From positions 1 through 50,468 of the forward strand of contig MGPC01000039.1 of assembly GCA_001797315.1 (NCBI GenBank): a stretch of DNA of 50,468 nt. Reading direction: 5' to 3'. Source of the DNA: Curvibacter sp. GWA2_64_110. Lineage in GTDB: Bacteria; Pseudomonadota; Gammaproteobacteria; Burkholderiales; Burkholderiaceae_C. This document shows positions 38,905 through 47,289 of the stretch, in pieces. The notes under the pieces were generated by a model. It was not told the DNA's origin. It saw nothing but the letters and a program-made list of their open reading frames with translations, and did not search any database. Within the stretch, counting starts at the first letter, position 1. Each line of letters opens with the position of its first letter. A program made the position numbers and the translations under genes.

Positions 38905-39840
38905 GCCGTTTTCTTCATGAAAATCACGGCAGGCCGGCATCAGCGATGTGCCGCTGATCTGCAGCGTGGCATGGGCAATGCCGAAGTGTTCGTGCAGCGC
39001 TTCGCTGGTTTCGCGCAGGAAGTCGTCACCCGGATGGCCCTGCGGCATGAGCAGATGTGCGGTCAGCGCCACCTGCGTGGTGCTCAGGGCCCAGACGTGC
39101 AGGTCGTCCACGCGCGCCACGCCGGGGCGGGCCGTCAGCCAGGCGTGCAGGGCTGGCAGGTCGATGTGCGGCGGCACGCCGTCGAACAGCAGGTGCAGCG
39201 ACTGGCGCAGCAGCCCCCAGCTGCCGGCCACGATGACGGCGGCAATGCCGAGGCTGATCACCGGGTCGAGCCAGGCCCAGCCCTGCCACAGGTAGAGCGC
39301 GCCGCCGATCACCACACCGAGCGACACCAGTGCATCGGCTGCCATGTGTACGAAGGCGCCGCGCACATTCAGGTCGTTTGCGCGTCCGCGCAGGAAAAGC
39401 AGGGCGGTGGCGCTGTTGACCGCGATGCCGATGGCCGCCACCGTGATGAGGGTCCAGCCCTGCGTGGCCTCGGGTGAGCCGAGTCGCTGCAGCGCTTCCA
39501 GCGCCAGCGAGCCCATGGCGACCAGCAACAGCACGGCGTTGGCGAAGGCGGCCAGGATGGAGGCGCGCCGCCAGCCGTAGGTGTGGCGCACATTGGGCTG
39601 CAGCCGGCCGGCGAGGGCGGCCACCCAGGCCAGCAGCAGGCCGGCGACGTCGCTCAGGTTGTGGCCGGCATCGGCCAGCAGGGCCAGCGAGTTGATCTGC
39701 CAGCCGTACCAGGCTTCCACCGCGACGAAGCCGGTGTTGAGCGCGATGCCGAGGGCGAAGGCGCGGTTGAAGTCGGCCGGGGGCGCGTGATGGTGATGGC
39801 CGTGCGCGTCGTGGTGCTCGTGAGGGGGATGGGCGTTCAT
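38899..39840 (-). CDS. Cation diffusion facilitator (CzcD-like metal exporter)
   Basis: The product is 313 residues from ATG 39840. A His-rich N-terminus (HEHHDAHGHHHHAP, residues 8-21) precedes six transmembrane segments. The Zn site is DAGHNLSD in TM2 and HMAADALVSLG in TM5 (HxxxD). The cytoplasmic C-terminal domain ends in a short tail encoded in an intergenic repeat. It exports Zn2+ or Co2+/Cd2+ in exchange for protons. The His/Asp pairing favours zinc. It is divergent from the MFS gene at 39930. Confidence 0.93.
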   Translation of the reverse strand: MNAHPPHEHHDAHGHHHHAPPADFNRAFALGIALNTGFVAVEAWYGWQINSLALLADAGHNLSDVAGLLLAWVAALAGRLQPNVRHTYGWRRASILAAFANAVLLLVAMGSLALEALQRLGSPEATQGWTLITVAAIGIAVNSATALLFLRGRANDLNVRGAFVHMAADALVSLGVVIGGALYLWQGWAWLDPVISLGIAAVIVAGSWGLLRQSLHLLFDGVPPHIDLPALHAWLTARPGVARVDDLHVWALSTTQVALTAHLLMPQGHPGDDFLRETSEALHEHFGIAHATLQISGTSLMPACRDFHEENGI

Positions 39841-39929
39841 GAAATCCGGGTACTGGCAAGGCATGTCTGCGCAGTATGCCGCGCAACGCATCCCCCCGGG
39901 CTGTGGTGACTCTGGGCTACGATGGCGGC

Positions 39930-41177
39930 ATGTCGAATACCGCCCCATGCTCAGCGACGCCCGCCGGCGCTGTCAGCCTGCGCCAGGACGCCAGTTTGAT
40001 CGGTCTCATCGGTCTGGCGCACCTGGTCAGCCATTTCAGTCAGCTGCTGCTGCCGCCGCTGTTTCCGTGGCTGAAGGAGGCGTTCAACGCCAGTTATGCC
40101 GAGTTGGGTTTTCTGATGACGATTTTTTTCGTCGTTTCCTGCTCGGTGCAGACGCTCTCCGGTTTCTGGGTCGACCGCTTCGGGCCGCGTCCGGTGCTGT
40201 ATGCGGGCCTGGGCTTGCTGGCATTGGCCGCCTTCGGCTTTGCCCTGAGCACCAGCTACGTGATGCTGATGCTGTTTGCCGTGGTGGCCGGTGCCGGCAA
40301 CGGCGTGTTCCACCCGGTGGACTACACGCTGATCAACCGCAAGGTCAGCGCGCCGCGCCTGGGCCATGCCTACAGCGCGCACGGCATCAGCGGCAACCTG
40401 GGCTGGGCTGTGGCACCGGCCTTGCTGGTGCCGCTGGCGCTGCTGTTTTCCTGGCGGGTGGCGCTGGCGGTGGCCGGTACCCTGGTGCTGGCGGTGCTCG
40501 TCCTGTGCTGGTTCCAGCGGCCCCGGCTGGCCTTGCCCGCCAGTGCACCGGCCGGCCGGCCGGCTGCCGGTGCCGCAGCCGAGGGTAGCCTGGCCTTTCT
40601 GCGCATTCCAGCGGTCTGGATGTGCTTCGCCTTTTTCTTCATCTTTGCCATGGCCTTGAGCGTGGTGCAGGCCTTTGCACCGGAGGCCTCGCGCCAGCTG
40701 CATGCCGTTCCGTTGAGCCTGGTGGCGGTCTGTCTGACGGCCTACATGGTGGCCAGCGCCAGCGGCATGCTGGTGGGTGGCTTTCTCGCTACCGACCCAG
40801 CGCGCAGCGAGCAGGTGGTCGGCAGCGGCTTTGCCGTGGCCGCAAGCGTTTCGCTGCTGCTGGGGTTGGCTTCGCTGCCGGCGGTGGCTGTGCCGCTGCT
40901 GTTTGCCCTGATGGGTTTTGCGGCCGGCTTTGCCGGTCCTTCGCGCGATCTGCTGATCAAACGCTCCACGCCGGAGAACGCCAGCGGCCGCGTCTACGGC
41001 GTGGTGTATTCGGGGCTCGATATCGGGCAGGCCGTCTCGCCGCTGATCTTCGGCGTGCTGATGGACCAGCAGGCCTACCGCCTGCTGTTCGTCGGCCTGG
41101 CGCTGGTGCAGCTGACGCTGGTGGTGACGGCTTTCCGGGTGCGGCGCGTGCGGCGTACCGTCGCGGTGTCGGCCTGA
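39930..41177 (+). CDS. MFS transporter (fosmidomycin-resistance-like)
   Basis: The product is 415 residues from ATG 39930, with twelve membrane segments. The loop 2-3 motif is GFWVDRFGPRPVLY. GNGVFHPVDYTLINRKV, with its FHP motif, is characteristic of the Fsr-like group, and a matching block in the second half is GFAGPSRDLLIKRSTP. The substrate is not evident. It starts 90 bases from the divergent metal exporter and converges on the glycine-zipper gene. Confidence 0.9.
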   Translation: MSNTAPCSATPAGAVSLRQDASLIGLIGLAHLVSHFSQLLLPPLFPWLKEAFNASYAELGFLMTIFFVVSCSVQTLSGFWVDRFGPRPVLYAGLGLLALAAFGFALSTSYVMLMLFAVVAGAGNGVFHPVDYTLINRKVSAPRLGHAYSAHGISGNLGWAVAPALLVPLALLFSWRVALAVAGTLVLAVLVLCWFQRPRLALPASAPAGRPAAGAAAEGSLAFLRIPAVWMCFAFFFIFAMALSVVQAFAPEASRQLHAVPLSLVAVCLTAYMVASASGMLVGGFLATDPARSEQVVGSGFAVAASVSLLLGLASLPAVAVPLLFALMGFAAGFAGPSRDLLIKRSTPENASGRVYGVVYSGLDIGQAVSPLIFGVLMDQQAYRLLFVGLALVQLTLVVTAFRVRRVRRTVAVSA

Positions 41178-41213
41178 GGGTGGTTGGCCGGGCTCAATCG
41201 ACGACGGTTTTCC

Positions 41214-41999
41214 TCATTCCAAGGTTTCAAGCCTGCCTTCGGCACCCGCCCTCACGCGCTGTCCCACGGTGAAATTCGGCATCTCCTTGAATTTCCAGGT
41301 TCGCATGGTGCCGTTGTCGAGCTTCACATCCACGTGCCAGACCTTGTATTTGAGTCGCTTGGCCACCTCGTTGCCCGCATAGGCGCCCGCGCCGGCACCT
41401 GCGATGGTTGCCAGGTCCTTGCCGGACCCGCTGCCGACTTGACTGCCCAGCAAGCCGCCGACGACACCACCGGCCACCATGCCCGGCACACTCGTCTCGC
41501 CCGACTCTTCCCACGCTTCCTTCACCGCCACCACGCGTCCGCAGCCGGCGCAACTGGGGGTCTTGACGGCCGTGCTTGTTTTCGCCGCCGGTGCTGCCCC
41601 CGGGGCCTGCGCCCAGGCTTCGCTCACGACGCCGCGTTTGCTCAGGCTCGCAGCGAAAGAGCGCTTGTCGAAGCGGTCACTGCGACGGATCACGTAAGCG
41701 CCCTCATAGACGCCCATGTCCGTCTCCTTGAGCGCCACCGTCCTGGAGCCGCTGGCGAGCTTGAACATGACTTGCGCCTTGCCCCCGGGCTCGCCTCGAA
41801 TCACGAAATTGATCTTCGCATCGGCCTTGTATTCGGCGGGCTCCTGCACCGAAAACTCATCCAGCATTTTGGAGCCTTCCCCATAACGGGTCTTCAAACC
41901 CGGAAGGCCCTCGGCCAAGGCACTCATGCACACGCCTAACCACAAGGCCAGGACCAATGAACACCCTGCGCGTTGGATCGACATTCGCTTGTCACTCAT
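41214..41999 (-). CDS. Glycine-zipper 2TM-domain protein, exported
   Basis: The product is 261 residues from ATG 41999 behind AGGAGA. A signal peptide (residues 7-30; ALWLGVCMSALAEG) is present without a clear lipobox. The central part (about 35-130) resembles a periplasmic beta domain with the block DMGVYEGAYVIRRSD. The glycine zipper is GMVAGGVVGGLLGSQVGSG...GAGAGAYAGNEVAKR (about 178-215), as in SlyB/PcP-type outer-membrane proteins. CAGCGRV may bind metal or form a disulfide. A role in envelope integrity is inferred from the family. Divergent from the ThDP enzyme gene. Confidence 0.8.
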   Translation of the reverse strand: MSDKRMSIQRAGCSLVLALWLGVCMSALAEGLPGLKTRYGEGSKMLDEFSVQEPAEYKADAKINFVIRGEPGGKAQVMFKLASGSRTVALKETDMGVYEGAYVIRRSDRFDKRSFAASLSKRGVVSEAWAQAPGAAPAAKTSTAVKTPSCAGCGRVVAVKEAWEESGETSVPGMVAGGVVGGLLGSQVGSGSGKDLATIAGAGAGAYAGNEVAKRLKYKVWHVDVKLDNGTMRTWKFKEMPNFTVGQRVRAGAEGRLETLE

Positions 42000-42266
42000 G
42001 GCATTTCTCCTGGGTCGGTTCCGGATCGACCGGTTTCCTGCCCGCTTGCTTTGCTGGGGCATCGTCATTAAGCGCCCGAAACGCGCTCGCGCGCAAGTGC
42101 TGAAGATCGGCAATTCACCGGCATCAACTGGGCGAGCCCACTGCGTGGTGAATTGCATCAAGCGTCCAGGTGCTTTGCCGGCCCTTGTCGTCCCGGCTGT
42201 GACCGGGCCGGGGCAAGGCTGCAAGGATAATCAGCGCCCATCACAGCAAGTACTTGGATTTCAAAC

Positions 42267-43958
42267 ATGGCTAAGCAAGCAGCAGGGCATCTGATCGTCG
42301 AATGTCTGGTGGCCCAGGGGGTCGAAGTCGCCTTCGGTGTGCCGGGCGAGAGCTACCTGGCCGTGCTCGACGGCTTTCATGCCTACCGCGACCAGATCCG
42401 CTTCGTCACCAACCGGCAGGAGGGCGGCGCCGCCTTCATGGCCGAGGCGCAGGGCAAGCTGACCGGACGGCCCGGGGTGTGCTTCGTGACGCGCGGCCCC
42501 GGCGCCACCAACGCCTCCATCGGCGTGCACACGGCGTTTCAGGACTCGACGCCCATGGTGCTGTTCGTCGGCGACGTGGCCAGCGACATGCGCGACCGAG
42601 AAGCGTTCCAGGAGGTGGACTACTGTTCCTTCTTCGGCCCCAGTACCAAGGGTTTTGCCAAGCGCGTGGAGCGCATCGACGACGCGCGTCGTATCCCCGA
42701 GTACGTGGCGCGCGCCTTCGCCACCGCCATGAACGGCCGGCCCGGCCCGGTGGTGCTGGTGCTGCCGGAAGACATGCTGGTGCAGGAGGTGGACGTGGCA
42801 CCGCTGCCGCGCGTTGATGCGGTTGAGGCTTGGAGTGACCCCGGTGCCTTGCGCAGCCTGCGCGAGCTGCTATTGAAATCGGAGCGTCCGCTGGTCATTG
42901 CCGGTGGCGGCGGCTGGACGCCGCAGGCGGCCCAGGCGCTGCAGCGCTTTGCCGAGAACTGGAAATTGCCGGTGGCCAACGCCTTCCGCTTTCAGGACAC
43001 CTTCGACAACCACCACCCGCAATACGCCGGCGACGTGGGCATTGCGCCCAACCCGAAGCTGGCCCAGCGCGTCAAGGACAGCGACCTGATCATCGCCATC
43101 GGCCCGCGCCTGGGCGAGATGACGACCGGCGGCTACACCTTGCTGGAGGCGCCGCGCACCCGGCAGAAGCTGGTGCACCTCCACGCCAGCGCCGAGGAAC
43201 TCAACCGCGTCTACCAGGCGGACCTGGCGATCAACGCCAGCATGAATGCCGCGGCGCGTTCGCTCGAGGTGCTGAGCGCGCCGCCCTCGGTGCCGTGGGA
43301 GAGCTGGACCCAGGGCTGCCAGGCCGACTACCTGGCCAACCTGCAGCCGCAGGCGCTGCCGGGCGACATCGACATGCCGGCCATCGTGGCCACGCTGCAG
43401 AAGCACTTGCCGGCGGATGCGGTGGTCACCAACGGCGCCGGCAACTTCGCCAGCTGGGTACACCGCTTCTGGCGCTACACCGGCCTGGCCAAGGGCCACA
43501 AGACGCAACTGGCACCCACCAACGGCGCCATGGGCTACGGCGTGCCGGCCGGTATCGCGGCGGCCATCCTGACCGGTCGCACCGTGTTCACCATTGCCGG
43601 CGACGGCGACTTCCTGATGAACGGGCAGGAGCTGGCCACCGCGGTGCAGCATGGCGCCAAGACCATCATCGTGCTGCTCAACAACAGCATGTACGGCACC
43701 ATCCGCATGCACCAGGAGCGCGAGTACCCGCAGCACGTGAGCGGCTCGCAGCTGCAGAATCCGGACTTCGCAGCGCTGGCGCGCGCCTACGGCTATGCCG
43801 GCGTGCGCATCACGCGCACCGCTGAGTTCGAAGCCGAGCTGAAGGCGGCGCTGGCGCGTGCCGAGGGCACGCTGATCGAGGTCACGCTCGACCCGGAGGT
43901 CATCACCACGCGTGGCACCTTGAGCGCCATCACGCAGACCGCTCTGGCCAAGGGCTGA
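42267..43958 (+). CDS. Thiamine-diphosphate-dependent enzyme (acetolactate synthase-like)
   Basis: The 563-residue enzyme has three ThDP-family domains. The N-terminal Pyr domain has the catalytic Glu52 in VTNRQEGGAAFMAEA. A central domain follows (about 195-330). The C-terminal PP domain has the metal/ThDP motif GDGDFLMNGQELATAVQ...LLNNSMYG (GDG-X-NN, about 445-475). It resembles catabolic IlvB-like and sulfoacetaldehyde or glyoxylate carboligase relatives. There is no regulatory subunit gene nearby, which argues against biosynthetic acetolactate synthase. The substrate is undetermined. Confidence 0.88.
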   Translation: MAKQAAGHLIVECLVAQGVEVAFGVPGESYLAVLDGFHAYRDQIRFVTNRQEGGAAFMAEAQGKLTGRPGVCFVTRGPGATNASIGVHTAFQDSTPMVLFVGDVASDMRDREAFQEVDYCSFFGPSTKGFAKRVERIDDARRIPEYVARAFATAMNGRPGPVVLVLPEDMLVQEVDVAPLPRVDAVEAWSDPGALRSLRELLLKSERPLVIAGGGGWTPQAAQALQRFAENWKLPVANAFRFQDTFDNHHPQYAGDVGIAPNPKLAQRVKDSDLIIAIGPRLGEMTTGGYTLLEAPRTRQKLVHLHASAEELNRVYQADLAINASMNAAARSLEVLSAPPSVPWESWTQGCQADYLANLQPQALPGDIDMPAIVATLQKHLPADAVVTNGAGNFASWVHRFWRYTGLAKGHKTQLAPTNGAMGYGVPAGIAAAILTGRTVFTIAGDGDFLMNGQELATAVQHGAKTIIVLLNNSMYGTIRMHQEREYPQHVSGSQLQNPDFAALARAYGYAGVRITRTAEFEAELKAALARAEGTLIEVTLDPEVITTRGTLSAITQTALAKG

Positions 43959-44002
43959 TCCCGTTGAGAGACGCCTCCCCGCAGCGGGAGGCGCGCCCAA
44001 GA

Positions 44003-44031
44003 AAAAAGGCCGACTTTGCAGCCGGCCTTTT
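44003..44031. terminator. Bidirectional terminator after ThDP enzyme and H1-like gene
   Basis: AAAAGGCCG pairs with CGGCCTTTT, giving A- and T-runs on either side. A further 8-bp hairpin, CGCCTCCC/GGGAGGCG, lies at 43972-43993. Confidence 0.88.
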
Positions 44032-44050
44032 GCGTCACAGGCGAACCTGA

Positions 44051-44515
44051 TTACTTGAGGTGCTTGCCGATCAGGCCAGCCATCTCGAACATGGACACCT
44101 GGGCCTTGTTGAAGACTTCCTTCAGCTTGGCGTCGGCGTTGATCATGCGCTTGTTGACGGCGTCCTGCAGCTTGTTCTTCTTGATGTAAGCCCACAGCTT
44201 GCTGACCACTTCGGTGCGCGGCAGCGGGCTGTTGCCCACGATGGAAGCCAGAGCGGCGCTGGGGGTCAGGGCCTTCATGAAGGCGGCATTCGGCGTGCGC
44301 TTCTTGGCCGGAGCCTTCTTGGCGGCTACTTTCTTTGCCGGAGCCTTCTTGGCGACGACCTTCTTCGCAACGACCTTCTTGGCCGGAGCCTTCTTAGCCG
44401 GAGCCTTCTTCGCGACTACTTTCTTAGCCGGAGCTTTCTTAGCAGCGACTTTCTTAGCCGGAGCAGCCTTCTTTGCGGGCGCCTTTTTAGCCGGAGCTTT
44501 CTTTGCAGTTGCCAT
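44051..44515 (-). CDS. Histone H1-like tail fused to a SWIB domain
   Basis: From ATG 44515 (AAGGA upstream) the product is 154 residues. The first 70 are low-complexity KKAPAKK/KKVAAKK/KKVVAKK repeats, strongly basic like bacterial H1 homologues, encoded by degenerate 15-base units. The rest (about 73-150) is a SWIB/MDM2 domain ([41 protein letters not shown]). It probably coats or compacts DNA. Family members occur in many Burkholderiales. The tail length is likely to vary between strains because of the repeats. Confidence 0.9.
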   Translation of the reverse strand: MATAKKAPAKKAPAKKAAPAKKVAAKKAPAKKVVAKKAPAKKAPAKKVVAKKVVAKKAPAKKVAAKKAPAKKRTPNAAFMKALTPSAALASIVGNSPLPRTEVVSKLWAYIKKNKLQDAVNKRMINADAKLKEVFNKAQVSMFEMAGLIGKHLK

Positions 44516-44756
44516 GATTGATTGTCCTTCTAGAAGTTGATTAATCACCAGCGAAGAACTGCTTCCTAGCTGGCATTGCGGATGCTACTGGAGAAAAATC
44601 GCATTTCCAAGCGAAAAATCGTTTTTTCCCCTCTGAGCTGTTGTTTTTTTCATCGTAAGTCGCAAGGCAGTTTCACTTGGAAAATAGCGCAAGCTCCCCT
44701 TGAGTTCCCTTTCGGGGACCATTCAACCTACCTTGACCGAGAGGAATTCACGCCAA

Positions 44757-45254
44757 ATGAGCATCTCTTTTGCAACCTGCGACCTGTGCGACAGCTTCAA
44801 GAACGACAGCACGGGAGACTTCCGTGTCCTGCCCCCGGTGTTCCGCGATTACGGCGCCGTGCGCGCCTTCTGCGGCCCGGTGGTGACGGTCAAATGCTTC
44901 GAGGACAACTCGCTCGTGAAGGCGGCGGTCGATTCTCCCGGGCAGGGCCGCGTGCTGGTGGTCGACGGCGGCGGCTCGTTGCGCCGGGCTCTGCTGGGCG
45001 GCAATCTCGGTGCCGCCGCAGCGCGCAACGGCTGGGCCGGTGTGGTGATCGACGGTTGCGTGCGCGACGTGGCCGAGCTGGCGACGCACCCGGTCGGCAT
45101 CCGCGCGCTGGCCAGCATGCCGCTGCCAACCGAGAAGCGCAACGAGGGCCAGCGTGATGTGGCGGTGCAGATCCAGGGCGTCTGGGTGCGCCCGGGCGAC
45201 TGGCTGTATGCCGATGCCGACGGCATCGTGATCAGTAGCAAGCCGCTGGTCTGA
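44757..45254 (+). CDS. rraA: RraA family: ribonuclease E inhibitor / HMG aldolase
   Basis: The product is 165 residues from ATG 44757 behind GAGAGGAA. It has the RraA pattern: FRDYGAVRAFCGPVVTVKC, then GGNLGAAAARNGWAGVVIDGCVRD (the G-X20-R-D motif used by 4-hydroxy-4-methyl-2-oxoglutarate aldolases to bind a divalent metal and substrate), and VWVRPGDWLYADADGIV. It may act as an aldolase/oxaloacetate decarboxylase or modulate RNase E; the sequence supports the metal-binding aldolase residues. It is divergent from the H1-like gene. Confidence 0.9.
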   Translation: MSISFATCDLCDSFKNDSTGDFRVLPPVFRDYGAVRAFCGPVVTVKCFEDNSLVKAAVDSPGQGRVLVVDGGGSLRRALLGGNLGAAAARNGWAGVVIDGCVRDVAELATHPVGIRALASMPLPTEKRNEGQRDVAVQIQGVWVRPGDWLYADADGIVISSKPLV

Positions 45255-45525
45255 GCTGTGCCTGTGCGGGCGCATGGCTCGCACGGTACAGCGCATGCAT
45301 GGCATGTCTGCCTGGGGGGCGCCCAGTGCGGGCCGGCCTGAACGCGCCATGTCGATGCATGCAGACCCGTGTGCCGCATGCGGTGCAGCGGCTGCCGTGG
45401 CGTCATTTCAAAATGCATTCTTTGATTTCATATTGAGAAATGTTCGATTGATGCGCTGCGTCAAATTTTCTCAATACGAGATATGAGATTTCATATCGCG
45501 AGTTATTGTATGTAACTCATTGATT

Positions 45526-45555
45526 TTGCTTGATTAAATTTATGTCTTGTATAAG
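45526..45555 (+). promoter_or_regulatory. Candidate sigma-70 promoter of aceA
   Basis: TTGCTT at 45526-45531 and TATAAG at 45550-45555 are separated by 18 bases. The -10 element lies inside the first operator palindrome. Confidence 0.5.
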
Positions 45556-45589
45556 ACATAAGAGGTGTGCAAAGTCTTATAGAAGACTT
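45540..45589. promoter_or_regulatory. Paired operators GTCTT-N4-AAGAC upstream of aceA
   Basis: Two palindromes share the core GTCTT-N4-AAGAC. One (45540-45561) has 9-base arms TTATGTCTT/AAGACATAA. The second (45572-45589) has 7-base arms AAGTCTT/AAGACTT. Their centres are 30 bases apart, about three helical turns. They overlap or follow the predicted -10, as repressor sites would. Confidence 0.65.
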
Positions 45590-45678
45590 AAAGTTCAGTC
45601 ATCGGTTCTCGAAATGTGCCAATCCGCCAAGCGCAGCGGCACCACCGACTGGTTTCATGTAACTCAAGGAGAAATCTC

Positions 45679-46998
45679 ATGCCGCAAACCCTGACTGAAC
45701 AACTCAGCCGCGAACAGCAGATCGCCGCCCTGGAAAAAGACTGGGCCACCAACCCCCGTTGGAAGGGCATCGAGCGCGGCTACACCGCCGCCGACGTGGT
45801 GCGCCTGCGTGGCTCTTTCCCGATCGAGCACACGATTGCCCGCCGCACCGCCGAGAAGCTGTGGGACATGCTGCAGACCGAGCCCTTCATCAACTGCCTG
45901 GGCGCCCTGACCGGTGGCCAGGCCATGCAGCAGGTCAAGGCTGGCGTGAAGGCCATCTACCTGTCGGGCTGGCAGGTTGCTGCCGACAACAACACCTACA
46001 CCTCCATGTACCCGGACCAGTCACTGTACCCGGTGGACTCGGTACCGCGCGTCGTGGAAAGCATCAACAACACCTTCCGCCGCGCTGACGAGATCCAGCA
46101 CGCCAAGGGTATCAATGCCGGCGACAAGGGCTACATCGATTACTTCGCGCCGATCGTGGCCGACGCCGAAGCCGGTTTCGGCGGTGTGCTCAACGCCTTC
46201 GAGCTGATGAAGGCCATGATCCGCGCCGGTGCCGGCGGCGTGCACTGGGAAGACCAGCTGGCTTCCGTCAAGAAGTGCGGCCACATGGGCGGCAAGGTGC
46301 TGCTGCCCACCCGTGAGTCCTGCCAGAAGCTGATCGCTGCCCGCATGGCAGCCGACGTGATGGGCGTGCCCACCCTGGTGATTGCCCGTACCGACGCGGA
46401 AGCTGCCGACCTGCTGACCTCCGACTACGACGAGATCGACAAGCCCTTCCTGACCGGTGAGCGCACCAGCGAAGGTTTCTACAAGACCCGCAAGGGCCTG
46501 GACCAGGCTGTCGCCCGCGCCAACGCCTACGCCCGCTACGCCGACCTGGTGTGGTGCGAGACCGGCACCCCGGACCTGGACTTCGCCAAGAAGTTCGCCG
46601 ATGCCGTGCACAAGGTTCACCCCGGCAAGATGCTGGCTTACAACTGCTCGCCTTCGTTCAACTGGAAGAAGAACCTGGACGATGCCACCATCGCCAAGTT
46701 CCAGCGCGAACTCGGTGCCATGGGCTACAAGTACCAGTTCATCACGCTGGCCGGCATCCACTCCATGTGGTACAACATGTTCGACCTCTCGCAGGACTAC
46801 GTGAAGCGCGGCATGAGTGCCTACGTGGAGCGCGTGCAGGAGCCCGAATTCGCGGCTCGCGACCGCGGTTATACCTTCGTGTCGCACCAGCAGGAAGTCG
46901 GTACCGGTTACTTCGACGATGTCACCACCGTGATCCAGGGCGGCAAGTCCAGCGTGACCGCGCTGACCGGCTCCACCGAGGAAGAACAGTTCCACTAA
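45679..46998 (+). CDS. aceA: Isocitrate lyase
   Basis: The product is 439 residues from ATG 45679 behind AAGGAG. The isocitrate lyase signature KKCGHMGGK contains catalytic Cys200. Metal and substrate residues are present in [20 protein letters not shown] and [10 protein letters not shown], and the conserved [10 protein letters not shown] follows. It cleaves isocitrate to glyoxylate and succinate, the first step of the glyoxylate shunt during growth on acetate or other C2 sources. No malate synthase gene is in the window. Expression is probably controlled through the palindromes in its promoter. Confidence 0.96.
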   Translation: MPQTLTEQLSREQQIAALEKDWATNPRWKGIERGYTAADVVRLRGSFPIEHTIARRTAEKLWDMLQTEPFINCLGALTGGQAMQQVKAGVKAIYLSGWQVAADNNTYTSMYPDQSLYPVDSVPRVVESINNTFRRADEIQHAKGINAGDKGYIDYFAPIVADAEAGFGGVLNAFELMKAMIRAGAGGVHWEDQLASVKKCGHMGGKVLLPTRESCQKLIAARMAADVMGVPTLVIARTDAEAADLLTSDYDEIDKPFLTGERTSEGFYKTRKGLDQAVARANAYARYADLVWCETGTPDLDFAKKFADAVHKVHPGKMLAYNCSPSFNWKKNLDDATIAKFQRELGAMGYKYQFITLAGIHSMWYNMFDLSQDYVKRGMSAYVERVQEPEFAARDRGYTFVSHQQEVGTGYFDDVTTVIQGGKSSVTALTGSTEEEQFH

Positions 46999-47027
46999 GC
47001 ACGAAGTACTAAGTACTCAGCCATCCT

Positions 47028-47071
47028 ACGGGGCTGACGCACCTGCGATATCGCAGGTCCGTCGGCCCCGT
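47028..47071. terminator. Long hairpin downstream of aceA
   Basis: ACGGGGC...CCTGCGA pairs with TCGCAGG...GCCCCGT over about 20 base pairs with one mismatch and one G-U. The T-tract after it is weak (CAATTTTC), so it may stabilise the aceA mRNA end or terminate poorly. Two overlapping AGTACT palindromes precede it near 47006. Confidence 0.55.
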
Positions 47072-47108
47072 GCAATTTTCGGGATCGATTTTGATTACTT
47101 TGGGAAAT

Positions 47109-47153
47109 GCCGTCATTCAATAAGATTAATAAAGTCTTATTGTGATTGACGGT
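47109..47153. promoter_or_regulatory. Long palindrome upstream of the ketopantoate reductase-like gene
   Basis: Nested inverted repeats CCGTCA...TGACGG and CAATAAGA-N9-TCTTATTG are centred near 47130 in an AT-rich stretch, about 160 bases before the next start. The inner arm includes GTCTTATTG, similar to the second aceA operator (GTCTTATAG), which hints at a shared regulator. Confidence 0.5.
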
Positions 47154-47289
47154 AAAAGAATTTAATTTACCTTATTAGCTGCTGTTTATATATTTGCGGC
47201 ATACCGAGCTGGCTGCCTCGTTTTCTCGACGAGCATCCCCCCGCTGAAACGATTTCTGAAACTACGGGCCCGAAGGGGCATATATCACC

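Larger units (their letters stand above)
45255..45678. promoter_or_regulatory. Long regulatory region upstream of aceA
   Basis: This 424-base stretch has no convincing gene. Its right half (from about 45410) turns AT-rich, unlike the surrounding DNA. Besides the promoter and operators listed separately, it holds the inverted repeat GATATGA-GATT-TCATATC (45480-45497). Confidence 0.6.

Noticed and set aside
42267-43958. Naming the ThDP enzyme as IlvB or sulfoacetaldehyde acetyltransferase
   Set aside because: There is no regulatory subunit gene or pathway partner nearby, and substrate-specific residues cannot be judged by eye.
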